Origin: Paractinoplanes toevensis
GTDB taxonomy: Bacteria > Actinomycetota > Actinomycetes > Mycobacteriales > Micromonosporaceae
Length of the DNA: 64,000 nt
Direction of reading: 5' to 3'
Assembly: GCF_018332695.1 (NCBI RefSeq)
Contig: NZ_BOQN01000017.1
Span: forward strand, 1-64,000
This document shows, one piece after another, positions 50,486 to 58,613 of this stretch (positions within the stretch are counted from its first letter, which is position 1; every line of letters begins with the position of its first letter). Made by a program: the position numbers and the translations under genes. The notes below the pieces were generated by a model. It was not told where the DNA came from and searched no databases. It worked only from the letters and a program-made list of their open reading frames with translations.

Positions 50486-50911
50486 ATGACATCGACCACT
50501 ACTGACATGCGTCTGCGGCTGGATCCGAATTCCTCCCGGACCACCGTCCTCGACGGGGCCTGGTGGCCCCGGTCGAAGAACGCGGCCGACGAACTCCCCC
50601 GGCTGGTCGACGCCCTGGGCGACGCCCGCGGCGAGATCACCCACATGCTGCTGAACGCCGCCGAGTGGGACCTCCCGCATGCCCGGCGGGCCGCCACCGG
50701 TTCCCGCCGGGTGAACCTCGGGTGGTACACCTCCCAGCCGGCCGGGTTGATCACCGTGGTGAGCGAATTCGGGCGCGACCGATTCGACCTGCTGGTAGTC
50801 CCGCCGGACGCGAGCCCGGCCTCGGCCGACGCCGCGCTGACCGCCGCGGCCGACAGCAACAACAAGCGGCGCGCGCCCGAATTGCTCGCCGGCATCGAGC
50901 ACGTTTCCTGA
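50486..50911 (+). CDS. DUF5994-like protein B
   Basis: A 141-residue paralogue of protein A: VLDGAWWPRSKNAADELP, LGDARGEITHMLLNAAEWD, NLGWYTSQPAGLITVV and FDLLVVPPD match the same core in the same order, followed by a 30-residue Ala-rich helical tail that A lacks. ATG 50486 has GAGAGG upstream. It precedes the SigF-type sigma gene by 122 bases. Function unknown; paired copies near sigma and anti-sigma genes suggest a stress or signalling role, which is inference. Confidence 0.78.
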   Translation: MTSTTTDMRLRLDPNSSRTTVLDGAWWPRSKNAADELPRLVDALGDARGEITHMLLNAAEWDLPHARRAATGSRRVNLGWYTSQPAGLITVVSEFGRDRFDLLVVPPDASPASADAALTAAADSNNKRRAPELLAGIEHVS

Positions 50912-51033
50912 GTTCTCGCGACTGATCGGCTCCAGCGGGTCCGGACGGGTCTAGTGTTGGTCGTGCCGGCCCCGGACGGGGCCTGCTGCCCCAGACCTCG
51001 GCATGGCGATGCTTCCTTTCTCAAGGGGGATCC

Positions 51034-51819
51034 ATGCTCGAGTCGACTGGTCATCGCGCCTTCGAGTCAACCTCGCCGGGCGAACTTCTGACGGCCCTGG
51101 CTGCTCTGCCCGCCGGGCACCCGGCGCGCCCGGCCCTGCGGGATCGGGCCATCGAGGCGTGGTTGCCCCTGGCCCGGCGCCTCGCCGCCCGATATTGCCG
51201 CCGCGGCGAACACGTCGATGACCTCGTCCAGACCGCCATCGTGGGCCTGATCAATGCGGTCGACCGGTTCGACCCCGGCCGCGGAGTCGACTTCGCCGGC
51301 TACGCCATCCCGACCGTCGTCGGCGAGATCAAGCGCTACTTCCGCGATCGGACCTGGGCGATCCGGGTACCGCGCCGGCTCCAGGAGCTGCGACTCGCGA
51401 TCACCGCGGCCAACGGCGAGCTGACCCAGACGCTGGGCCGGTCGCCGACCGTGACCGACGTCGCCGCGCACCTGGGTGTCAGCGAGGAGACCGTGCTGGA
51501 GGGCATCGAGGGTGCCCTCCTCTACACCGCGACGTCGTTGTCCGCGCCGGTCAGCCACGACGGCCGGCACGAGCTGGGCGACACTCTCGGCGACGAGGAC
51601 CACGAGTACGACCTGGTGGAGGCCCGGGTTGCGCTCGGCCCCGCGATGGCGGCGGTCCTCGACGAGCGGGAACGGACGATCCTGACCCTGCGCTTCTACG
51701 GCAACCTCAGCCAGGCCGAGATCGCCGGGCGAGTGGGAATCTCCCAGATGCACGTGTCCCGCCTGGTCGCGCGCTCACTCCGCCGGCTTCGCCACGAGAT
51801 GGACCCGGAACTGAGCTGA
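51034..51819 (+). CDS. SigB/SigF/SigG-family sigma factor
   Basis: A 261-residue stress-type sigma factor. Region 2 includes LVQTAIVGLINAVDRFDPGR and FAGYAIPTVVGEIKRYFRDR (the -10 recognition helix); region 3 has LTQTLGRSPTVTDVAAHLGV; region 4 has LDERERTILTLRFYGNLSQA and VGISQMHVSRLVARSLRRL. AAGGGGG lies directly before ATG 51034. It would be controlled by an anti-sigma factor of the kind encoded at the right edge of the window, though not by genomic adjacency. The stop is followed by the GAF-ANTAR genes on the other strand. Confidence 0.93.
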   Translation: MLESTGHRAFESTSPGELLTALAALPAGHPARPALRDRAIEAWLPLARRLAARYCRRGEHVDDLVQTAIVGLINAVDRFDPGRGVDFAGYAIPTVVGEIKRYFRDRTWAIRVPRRLQELRLAITAANGELTQTLGRSPTVTDVAAHLGVSEETVLEGIEGALLYTATSLSAPVSHDGRHELGDTLGDEDHEYDLVEARVALGPAMAAVLDERERTILTLRFYGNLSQAEIAGRVGISQMHVSRLVARSLRRLRHEMDPELS

Positions 51820-51834
51820 GCCCGATCGCCGGAA

Positions 51835-52554
51835 CTACGTCAGGTCGGCCGCCACGGGCAGATCGGTGACGATGCGGTTGGCGACGTCGCCGAGGCGCCG
51901 GTTGTGGCTGCGGGCGTAGTCACGGATCACGACGAACGCCTCATCGGGGGTCATCCCTCGGGTCTGCGCGATGATGCCTTTGGCCTGCTCGATGATGACC
52001 CGGCTGTTCAGGGCCTTCTGCAGTTGCTCGGTGAGGACCTCGCCGCGGCGGATGGCGCGTTCCTGAAGCAGTCCGATCACGGCGACGTCGGCCAGCGACT
52101 GCACGATGTGGGAGTCCGACTCGTCGAGCTCGACGGCACCGGCGAAGACGCCCATCGCGCCGATCACCTCCTTGCGCAGGCGCAGGGGGAACGCGTGCAC
52201 CGAGTGGAAGCCGGCCTCGGACGCGCGGGGCGCGAACTTGGTCCATCGGCTCTCGGCAACGGCGAGGTTCACGTTGGTCACCGGGTGGCCGGTGCGGAAG
52301 GCGTCCAGGCAGGGACCGTCGTCGTACTGCAGCTGAATGAGCTCCATGAGCCGGGCGTTCTCGTCGGACGCGGCCATGAAGTTGAGCCGGTTGCGGTGGT
52401 CGGCGAGCATCAGGCCGACCGCCGCGGTGTCGAAGAACTCCGCTACCCGCGAAGTGAGCATCTGCAGGAACTCGATCACGTCGAACTCGTCGACGAGTGT
52501 GTCGGCGACCTCAACGAACACGGACGCGAGCCGTGCGGCGGAAACAGTGGACAT
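51835..52554 (-). CDS. GAF-ANTAR RNA-binding regulator 1
   Basis: A 239-residue protein with a GAF domain (about 20-150, with the DDGPCLDAF motif) and a C-terminal ANTAR domain (LTEQLQKALNSRVIIEQAKG ... TPDEAFVVIRDYARSHNRRL). ANTAR domains bind paired RNA hairpins and antiterminate transcription; the GAF part senses a small signal. It is 5 bases downstream of the second GAF-ANTAR gene on the same strand, so the two are co-transcribed. The conserved ANTAR residues are present. Confidence 0.93.
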   Translation of the reverse strand: MSTVSAARLASVFVEVADTLVDEFDVIEFLQMLTSRVAEFFDTAAVGLMLADHRNRLNFMAASDENARLMELIQLQYDDGPCLDAFRTGHPVTNVNLAVAESRWTKFAPRASEAGFHSVHAFPLRLRKEVIGAMGVFAGAVELDESDSHIVQSLADVAVIGLLQERAIRRGEVLTEQLQKALNSRVIIEQAKGIIAQTRGMTPDEAFVVIRDYARSHNRRLGDVANRIVTDLPVAADLT

Positions 52555-52559
52555 CAGGC

Positions 52560-53333
52560 CTACCGTTTCTCTTCGGACTGGTCGCTGTCGAAGGCCAGCC
52601 TACGCGCCACCACGTCGCGTGCGACCTCTCCCAGCGGACGGTTCTCGGCGTAGGAGTGTGCGCGCAGCCGAGCGAGCGCGTCGACCAGGGATATGCCCAT
52701 CTGCACCGACACCATGCCCTGCGCCTGATACACCTCCGCGCGCTGCCCCATCACCTCGTCGAGGCCCTCGGCCGCCGCGCCCGGGGCCGCCCGTTCCTGC
52801 TCGTCGAGCAACGTCGTGACCGCGACGTCGGCGAAGGTCAGCGCCTGGCGGAACTGCCGGGCCGACAGCGCGCCCTCCTCGGCCCGGAACACGTCGAGGA
52901 CACCGAGACGTGCGGCACCGACCTGCAGCGGGAACGCGAACACCGCCCGCATCCCACAGCCGTGAACGGCCGGCGCGTACCCGGGCCACCGATGCATCGC
53001 CGCGCCGGCCAGTTCCGGGACCAGCACCGGCTGGCGGGTGGCGAACGCGTCCAGGCAGGGACCTTCGCCGAGGGTGAACTGAAGTTCCTCGATGGCTTCG
53101 TAGGGCGGCTCGGACACCGCGGCCACGCCGCGCATGCCGCCCTCGCCCATCACGCTCACCCCCACTCCCGAGGCGGACAGCGACCGTCCGGCGGCGCTGC
53201 ACAACCGGCGCAACGCTCCACCGACTCCGGCCCGATCATCGGTACGCGGCGGTTCGTCGGCGATCAGGCGCGCGACCCGCGCGAGCAGTTCATCCACGGT
53301 CCGCACCCGGAAAAAGGCCGCAGACCTTTCCAA
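52560..53333 (-). CDS. GAF-ANTAR RNA-binding regulator 2
   Basis: A 257-residue GAF-ANTAR protein: GAF core with FTLGEGPCLDAFATRQPVLV and MRAVFAFPLQVG, ANTAR core with EVMGQRAEVYQAQGMVSVQM and SYAENRPLGEVARDVV. It is more divergent than the first copy; the ANTAR Lys position reads Gln (QAQG), which may alter RNA binding. The start is uncertain: TTG 53333 is the longest, GTG 53306 is possible, and neither has a convincing ribosome site. First gene of the pair. Confidence 0.85.
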   Translation of the reverse strand: MERSAAFFRVRTVDELLARVARLIADEPPRTDDRAGVGGALRRLCSAAGRSLSASGVGVSVMGEGGMRGVAAVSEPPYEAIEELQFTLGEGPCLDAFATRQPVLVPELAGAAMHRWPGYAPAVHGCGMRAVFAFPLQVGAARLGVLDVFRAEEGALSARQFRQALTFADVAVTTLLDEQERAAPGAAAEGLDEVMGQRAEVYQAQGMVSVQMGISLVDALARLRAHSYAENRPLGEVARDVVARRLAFDSDQSEEKR

Positions 53334-53581
53334 ACACGCGACAGCTCACGGCCGCACCTCTCCTTGACCCGAGGAACCGCCGTGGTCCGGGGCAGCAGCC
53401 TGTTGGATATCTCGCGATCCTAATGGCGACCATACGCCGAGGTAGCATGATGCCCGGCCCGGTGGGTGGCAAACATCTGCGTCGTTGGCGGTGTGAACGC
53501 GCCCCACGTGGGTACTACTCAGGTCTGCTCGCCCCGGACCCCGGCGACGTTTCCCACTGGCGGCGTCGAGCTGGAGCGTCC

Positions 53582-54604
53582 ATGCAGTCAACCGAGGCGA
53601 TCGCGCCCCCGCGCGGTAGCGCTTACGCGGAACTATCTCGAACGATCAAGCAGGCCGGGCTCCTGGACCGGCGTCCGGGTTACTACACCGGACAGATCGC
53701 CCTGATTCTCGTCCTCTGCGCGGCCGGAGTGGCCGCGTTCCTGGTCATCGGCGACTCGTGGTGGCAGTTGGCCATGGCGGCGTACTTCGCGGTCGTGTCG
53801 ACCCAGCTGGGGTTCCTCGGCCACGACGCCGGGCACAAGCAGATCTTCCGCTCAGCCCGGGCGAACTATCTGCTCGGCGTCGCGTTCGCGAACCTGGGTG
53901 TGGGATTCAGCTACGGCTGGTGGGTGGACAAGCACAGCCGCCACCACGCCCACCCCAACGACGAGGACAAGGACCCGGACATCGGGGCCGGCGCGCTGAT
54001 CTTCACCACCGGGCAGGCGGAGGCCAGCGGGCCGATCGCCCGGATGTTCTACCGCTACCAGGCGTGGACGTTCTTCCCGTTGCTGCTGCTCGAGTCGCTC
54101 AACCTGCGGGTCGCGAGCGTGCGATATCTCCGGAACGAGCGGGACCGGCCGCGGTGGCGCGAGGCGCTGCTCATCGGGGTGCACGTGGTCGCGTACCTGG
54201 CGCTGGTCTTTCTGGTTCTCTCGCCCGGCAAGGCGGTCGCGTTCATCGCGATACACCAGGGATTGTTCGGCCTCTATCTCGGCTGCTCCTTCGCGCCCAA
54301 CCACAAGGGCATGCCCCCGCTCAGCGCCGCCGACGACGCCGACTACCTGCGCCGGCAGGTCCTCACCTCGCGCAACGTGCGTGGCCACTGGCTCACCGAC
54401 TTCACCCTCGGCGGTCTCAATTACCAGATCGAGCACCACCTGTTCCCGTCGATGCCGCGCGGCAACCTGCGCCACGCTCAGCCCGTCGTCCAGGCCTTCT
54501 GCCGCGACCACCAGGTGTCCTACCTGGAGACCGGCCTGATCCCGTCGTACGCGCAGGCGTTGCGGCACCTCGACACGATCGGCCGCTATCCCGTCAAGTC
54601 CTAG
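53582..54604 (+). CDS. Membrane fatty-acid desaturase
   Basis: A 340-residue di-iron membrane desaturase that introduces a double bond into acyl chains using O2 and electrons from a ferredoxin- or cytochrome-type donor. Three His boxes are present: GHDAGHKQ, HSRHHAHP and QIEHHLFP, the last with the front-end desaturase pattern. Four membrane segments separate them. ATG 53582 (with GGAG upstream) is preferred to the in-frame ATG at 53423, whose extra residues are Arg-rich and not family-like. Likely adjusts membrane fluidity; exact regiospecificity is unknown. Confidence 0.88.
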   Translation: MQSTEAIAPPRGSAYAELSRTIKQAGLLDRRPGYYTGQIALILVLCAAGVAAFLVIGDSWWQLAMAAYFAVVSTQLGFLGHDAGHKQIFRSARANYLLGVAFANLGVGFSYGWWVDKHSRHHAHPNDEDKDPDIGAGALIFTTGQAEASGPIARMFYRYQAWTFFPLLLLESLNLRVASVRYLRNERDRPRWREALLIGVHVVAYLALVFLVLSPGKAVAFIAIHQGLFGLYLGCSFAPNHKGMPPLSAADDADYLRRQVLTSRNVRGHWLTDFTLGGLNYQIEHHLFPSMPRGNLRHAQPVVQAFCRDHQVSYLETGLIPSYAQALRHLDTIGRYPVKS

Positions 54605-54805
54605 ACACCCGGGTCGCCCGCCGTCCAATGACGTCCGGTCGGCGGCCCGGGCCGGTCTGCGGGTCGGCGTCGGCACGACTGCCCGGTGAGCCGGTTCCCC
54701 CTCGAAACCAGCGCACCGGGCGAGCCGCGTACCGGAAAATGGCTCGGGTGGGATCAGGCGGCGGCCATCATGTGCAGCCCCTGGACCGGCAGGTAAAGGC
54801 GCAGG

Positions 54806-55600
54806 TCAGTACCGTTCGATGATCTGGTCGGCCGGCCGGCGAAAGGTGTGCGGCACGCCGGCACCGGCGGGACCGGCCGTTCCGAGGCGGAGGATCAGGC
54901 AGGGAAAGCCGGTGTCGGCGATCATCGCGCGCAACGCCCGGCGGGTGGCGACGGTCTCGATCAGGACGCTGTCCGGCGTGACCGAGACATCGTGTCCGGT
55001 GGCGGTGAGCCAGCCGGCGGAGAGTGCTTCGCCGGCCCGGAGCCAGTCGAACGGTTCGTCGTGCGCGGCGTGCAGCAGGACGGTGTCCGCGTCGCCTGCC
55101 TGGTCGGCCCGCAGTTCGTAGAGCCGGGTGTCCTCGGTCATGACAGCGGTGGTGATCGCCGTCAGGGCGGCCCGGTCCACCGGGGTGCCGTCGGCCGGGG
55201 ACCGGACGACGGCGCCCCGGGCCGGGATCGCGCGGAGCAGCCTCGCGGCGGGAAGGTCGGCCGGCGCCCGCCGGTGGACGTGCAGCCGGGCGAGCAGATC
55301 ACGATCGGCGCCCTGCAGCATCCGGTTCACCGTGATCTGCCAGCCGTGCGCGGCCATCGCGATCCGGGCGTGGTGCAGGGCCGCACCGCAGCTCAGGGTG
55401 GCCAGCCGACCGTCGGGATCGGAGTCCGGCAGGACGCGGCTGCGAACCAGATGCAGGTCGAGGGTGTCACCGGTGAGCCGCCACCGCCACGGCTGGGTGT
55501 CGCGGATCGAGGGAGCGTAACCGGCGGTCTCCGCGGCATCGGCCAGCGCCAGGGCCGCGGTTCGCGTATCGGCGGGGTAGGTCAGGGCGTCGATTTCCAT
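54806..55600 (-). CDS. Acg-like nitroreductase-family protein
   Basis: A 264-residue protein of the Acg subgroup of FMN-binding nitroreductase-fold proteins, seen in actinobacterial dormancy and stress regulons. Visible features: YAPSIRDTQPWRWRLTGDTL near residue 30, LSCGAALHHARIAMAAHGW near 80, LRAGEALSAGWLTAT and LRAMIADTGFPCLILRLGTA near the C-terminus. ATG 55600 with AAGGA upstream is preferred to ATG 55627 or longer starts. Acg proteins may bind but not readily use FMN; the function is uncertain. The 201 bases between it and the desaturase hold nothing recognisable. Confidence 0.8.
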   Translation of the reverse strand: MEIDALTYPADTRTAALALADAAETAGYAPSIRDTQPWRWRLTGDTLDLHLVRSRVLPDSDPDGRLATLSCGAALHHARIAMAAHGWQITVNRMLQGADRDLLARLHVHRRAPADLPAARLLRAIPARGAVVRSPADGTPVDRAALTAITTAVMTEDTRLYELRADQAGDADTVLLHAAHDEPFDWLRAGEALSAGWLTATGHDVSVTPDSVLIETVATRRALRAMIADTGFPCLILRLGTAGPAGAGVPHTFRRPADQIIERY

Positions 55601-55798
55601 GAGGAGCGTCCTTGCCGGGTAGGTCATGCCGACGGCCGCCCGGTTTGGCAGAGGCGACACCTCTGGTGACACGCCGGACGTCAGGTATTACCCGCGGGGT
55701 CCAGGCGGTGGAGGTGCGCTGGTCGTCGACGCGATGCGCCGGCCGAGTCCTGCGGTAACCCTACTCCGCTTCGACCCGGCCGGCGCGGCGACAGACGA

Positions 55799-57847
55799 TT
55801 ATCCGGCGGGCGCCCCGGCCACCCGCGAACCGAACGCCAGCGCCCCGACCGGCTGGGCGGCGCCGGGCTTCGGCGGCCCGAGCACCACCAGCGCCTCGAC
55901 CCAGTACCGCACCATCGCCCGGCTGGTGCTCTCCTCCCGGGTGACTCCGGCGTCGAGCCGGCGGCGGGCGGCCGCCGGGTCGGACAGGGCCAGGTCGGCG
56001 GCGAACAGGTCGCCCCAGACCACGGGCTTGTCGCCCAGCTCCCGCTCGCGGGTGGCCGACGGCCCTCGGTAGAACGAGCCCGCGGTCAGCGGCAGCAGCT
56101 GGATCCCGAGGACCGACTCCGGCTTCGGGTCGAACCACGTCGCATAGTCGATCTTCGCGTCCCACACGATGCCGGCGGTGGTGTGCGCGTACCCGGCCGG
56201 GCGGGTCAGCCCCTCGCCCAGCCAGTACATCCGGGCCGTCGCCGCCTCCATCGCGTAGTGGGTGACGCCGTACCCGGTCATCTCCGCGTTGCCGCGGACC
56301 AGGCCCCAGCGGACCACCGCCTCCCAGGCCGCCACCGCCTCGCTGGACGACTCCTGGTTGTTGCCGTCGGCGAACGGCGCGAAGCCGGACGCGGCCGAGC
56401 TGCCGAGGTACGCGTTGAACGCCCGGAACGGCGGGAGACCGGCCGTCTTCGAGCCGGCGTAGTCACCGACGATCAGGTCGACCACGTCGCCGTAGTCGCG
56501 GGCGAACCCGGGGTCGGCCGACGCCAGCACCGCGGCGGCGCGCACCAGGTAGCCGTACTGGAAATGGTGGTCGTTGTAGTCGTTGGCGCCGAATTCGGCG
56601 GGCACCGCGATCAGGCCGCCCCACACCTTGTCGTAGCCGAAGTAGCGCCCGTCGGACGGTCCGCCGTAGGTCAGCCAGTCGACCAGTTGGGGCCGCAGCC
56701 GGTCGAGCGCCTTCGTGCGTTGTGCGTCGGCGCCGGCCGCGGCCGCCACCTCGGCGACGGTGGCCAGCCGGCCGAGCTCCTTGAGCCCGAAGTAGCTGCC
56801 GCCGGCGCCGGGCGGGTCGGCCAGGTCCCGGTCCAGGTCGGCCAGCACGGCCTTCGTCGCCGCCGCGCTCAGCGGCACCTTCGGCACGCTGGTCAGCAGC
56901 CCCGGCATCGGCACGGTGACCCGTATCGAGGAGGCCGTGACCAGGGACATCGTGCCACGCGCGTCCGGGTAGGTGCCGGGGATCGTGGTCTGCCCGGCCT
57001 GCTGGTGCGGCAGCAGCGCCCACGCTCCGGTGCCGCCGCCGGCCCGCTCGGCGGTGAGCGTCTGGCTGACCGTGCCCGCCTTCTCGTCGTACGCCATCGC
57101 GGCCGTCGTCCGCACGACCGGATCCGGAGTGCTCGCCTTCTCCCAGGTCGCCCGGTCGGCCCCGGCCGGCACCCGGGCGACGGCGAGTTGCTCGCCGGTC
57201 CCGGTGACGGTGGATCCGCTCAGCGTCAGACCGGTGCCGAGCACATCCCAGCGCCCGCCCGCGATGTCGAGCCGGGCCCGGGTGCCCGAACTGCCGACGT
57301 CCTGGAAGGCGCCGGTCAGGGTGGGCGCCGCGCCGGTGAAGCGCAGCCACACCACCGGGCTGCCCTGCACCAGCGTGACCTCGACCTGACCCACCCGCAG
57401 GACCACGTGGAAGGCGCCGTAGGAGACGACGCTGACCGGGCCGGTGGCGGTGCCGGCGGTGAGGGCGGGCAGGAACGGGGTGATGATGGCGTTCGCGGAG
57501 GCGGTGACGGCCGCGCCGCTGATCTGCACCCCGCCCGCCGCGGCCTGCACGGCGAGCGGGTGCGCCCAGATCGGCTGGGTGCGCGGCCCGGTCAGCGCGG
57601 AACTCCACCACTGGTTGGTGGGCAGCGCCTGGCCGGCGAGGTCGCCGGCCTGGACCGGCGCCTTGGTCGGGGCGGAGGCGGCCGGCAGCGTGCCGGCGAT
57701 GCTCCCGCGGCCGGTCACCGCGGGAACACCGAGCCGCGGCGCCGCGGCTTCCTCCATCAGCGGGCCGGTGGCGGCCGGCGCGGGGCCGGAACCGCTGCAG
57801 GCCGTCAACGCGGCCACCGCCGCGAGAGCGATGATTCGGCGGCTCAC
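55799..57847 (-). CDS. GH81 endo-beta-1,3-glucanase, lipoprotein
   Basis: A 682-residue GH81-family glycosidase with a signal peptide and lipobox (LTACSGS, Cys about residue 17), so it acts at the outer face of the membrane. GH81 enzymes hydrolyse beta-1,3-glucans. Signature motifs are intact: QWWSSAL in the N-terminal part, NDYNDHHFQYGY (about residue 425) and the catalytic FADGNNQESSSEAVAAWE (about 495). It is coupled by a 4-base overlap to the HlyD-like gene, which follows a processive glycosyltransferase, suggesting it trims or releases a glucan made by the same operon. Confidence 0.9.
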   Translation of the reverse strand: MSRRIIALAAVAALTACSGSGPAPAATGPLMEEAAAPRLGVPAVTGRGSIAGTLPAASAPTKAPVQAGDLAGQALPTNQWWSSALTGPRTQPIWAHPLAVQAAAGGVQISGAAVTASANAIITPFLPALTAGTATGPVSVVSYGAFHVVLRVGQVEVTLVQGSPVVWLRFTGAAPTLTGAFQDVGSSGTRARLDIAGGRWDVLGTGLTLSGSTVTGTGEQLAVARVPAGADRATWEKASTPDPVVRTTAAMAYDEKAGTVSQTLTAERAGGGTGAWALLPHQQAGQTTIPGTYPDARGTMSLVTASSIRVTVPMPGLLTSVPKVPLSAAATKAVLADLDRDLADPPGAGGSYFGLKELGRLATVAEVAAAAGADAQRTKALDRLRPQLVDWLTYGGPSDGRYFGYDKVWGGLIAVPAEFGANDYNDHHFQYGYLVRAAAVLASADPGFARDYGDVVDLIVGDYAGSKTAGLPPFRAFNAYLGSSAASGFAPFADGNNQESSSEAVAAWEAVVRWGLVRGNAEMTGYGVTHYAMEAATARMYWLGEGLTRPAGYAHTTAGIVWDAKIDYATWFDPKPESVLGIQLLPLTAGSFYRGPSATRERELGDKPVVWGDLFAADLALSDPAAARRRLDAGVTREESTSRAMVRYWVEALVVLGPPKPGAAQPVGALAFGSRVAGAPAG

Positions 57848-58587
57848 GCGCTGTTCACCGCCGGGATTCCGCCGGATGCCGTGGTGGTGTCGACCACCAC
57901 GTCGAAGCGCAGACCCGGCACCAGCGTCCGCACGGTCGCGAGCGCCGACGGCTCCGGGCGCAGCACGACGGTGAGCAGGTCCGGCGTGGCCGTGGTCTGG
58001 GTGTCGACCCGGGCCTCGACCTCCTGCAGTTTCGTGGTGATCCGGCCGGGCAGGCCGGGCCCGCTCACGTAGGCGGTCATCCCGAGCCGCAACTGGCGCA
58101 GCGTCTCGAGCGGCACGTCGACCTGGAAGGACAGCTTGGCCGGGTCGTACAGGGTGACGATGGGTTCACCGGCGCGGGCGATCTGCCCGGGCGCGACGTT
58201 GATCTCGGTGACGATGCCGGCGGCGGGCGCCCTCAGCTCCTGCACCCGCGGCGCTCCCCCGTCCGAGGTCAGGGTGACCGCGGCCAGGACGGTGCCGGCG
58301 GTGACGCTCTTCCGCTCGGCGACCAGCACCCGGTTGACGACGGCGGCGTCGGCCGAGCCGACGGTGATCGGTTGCGCGGTCAGGACGGCCGTGCCGGCAT
58401 CCACCATGGTCCGCTCGGCGAGGCGCTGCCGCACGACGTAGGTGCCGCCGATCACGGCCGCGGCCAGCAAGATCAAGACAACGAGAATCGTACGCGTGAC
58501 CCGCAGGGCCTTCCGCAATCGGTGTTTTCTGGGCCGCGGCGGCGTTTCGAATTCGGTTTCGACGGGAGCTTCGATGGTGGTGGTCAT
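57844..58587 (-). CDS. HlyD-like membrane-fusion protein
   Basis: A 247-residue single-pass membrane protein: short cytosolic N-terminus, transmembrane helix (TILVVLILLAAAVIGGTYVV) at about residues 32-52, then a biotinyl-lipoyl-like hairpin with RAPAAGIVTEINVAPGQIAR and a beta-barrel domain (YDPAKLSFQVDVPLETL). This is the core of HlyD/adaptor proteins such as Alg44 PilZ-less adaptors. In this operon it could help export the polysaccharide made by the GT2 synthase. It starts 26 bases after the synthase stop and is coupled to the GH81 gene. Confidence 0.8.
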   Translation of the reverse strand: MTTTIEAPVETEFETPPRPRKHRLRKALRVTRTILVVLILLAAAVIGGTYVVRQRLAERTMVDAGTAVLTAQPITVGSADAAVVNRVLVAERKSVTAGTVLAAVTLTSDGGAPRVQELRAPAAGIVTEINVAPGQIARAGEPIVTLYDPAKLSFQVDVPLETLRQLRLGMTAYVSGPGLPGRITTKLQEVEARVDTQTTATPDLLTVVLRPEPSALATVRTLVPGLRFDVVVDTTTASGGIPAVNSA

Positions 58588-58613
58588 GATCGTGCCTCTC
58601 TCGGCAGGATGGC

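Noticed and set aside
50968..50983. GGCCCC-GGAC-GGGGCC hairpin before the SigF-type gene
   Set aside because: Short and without a T-run; could be a leader structure, but the evidence is too thin.
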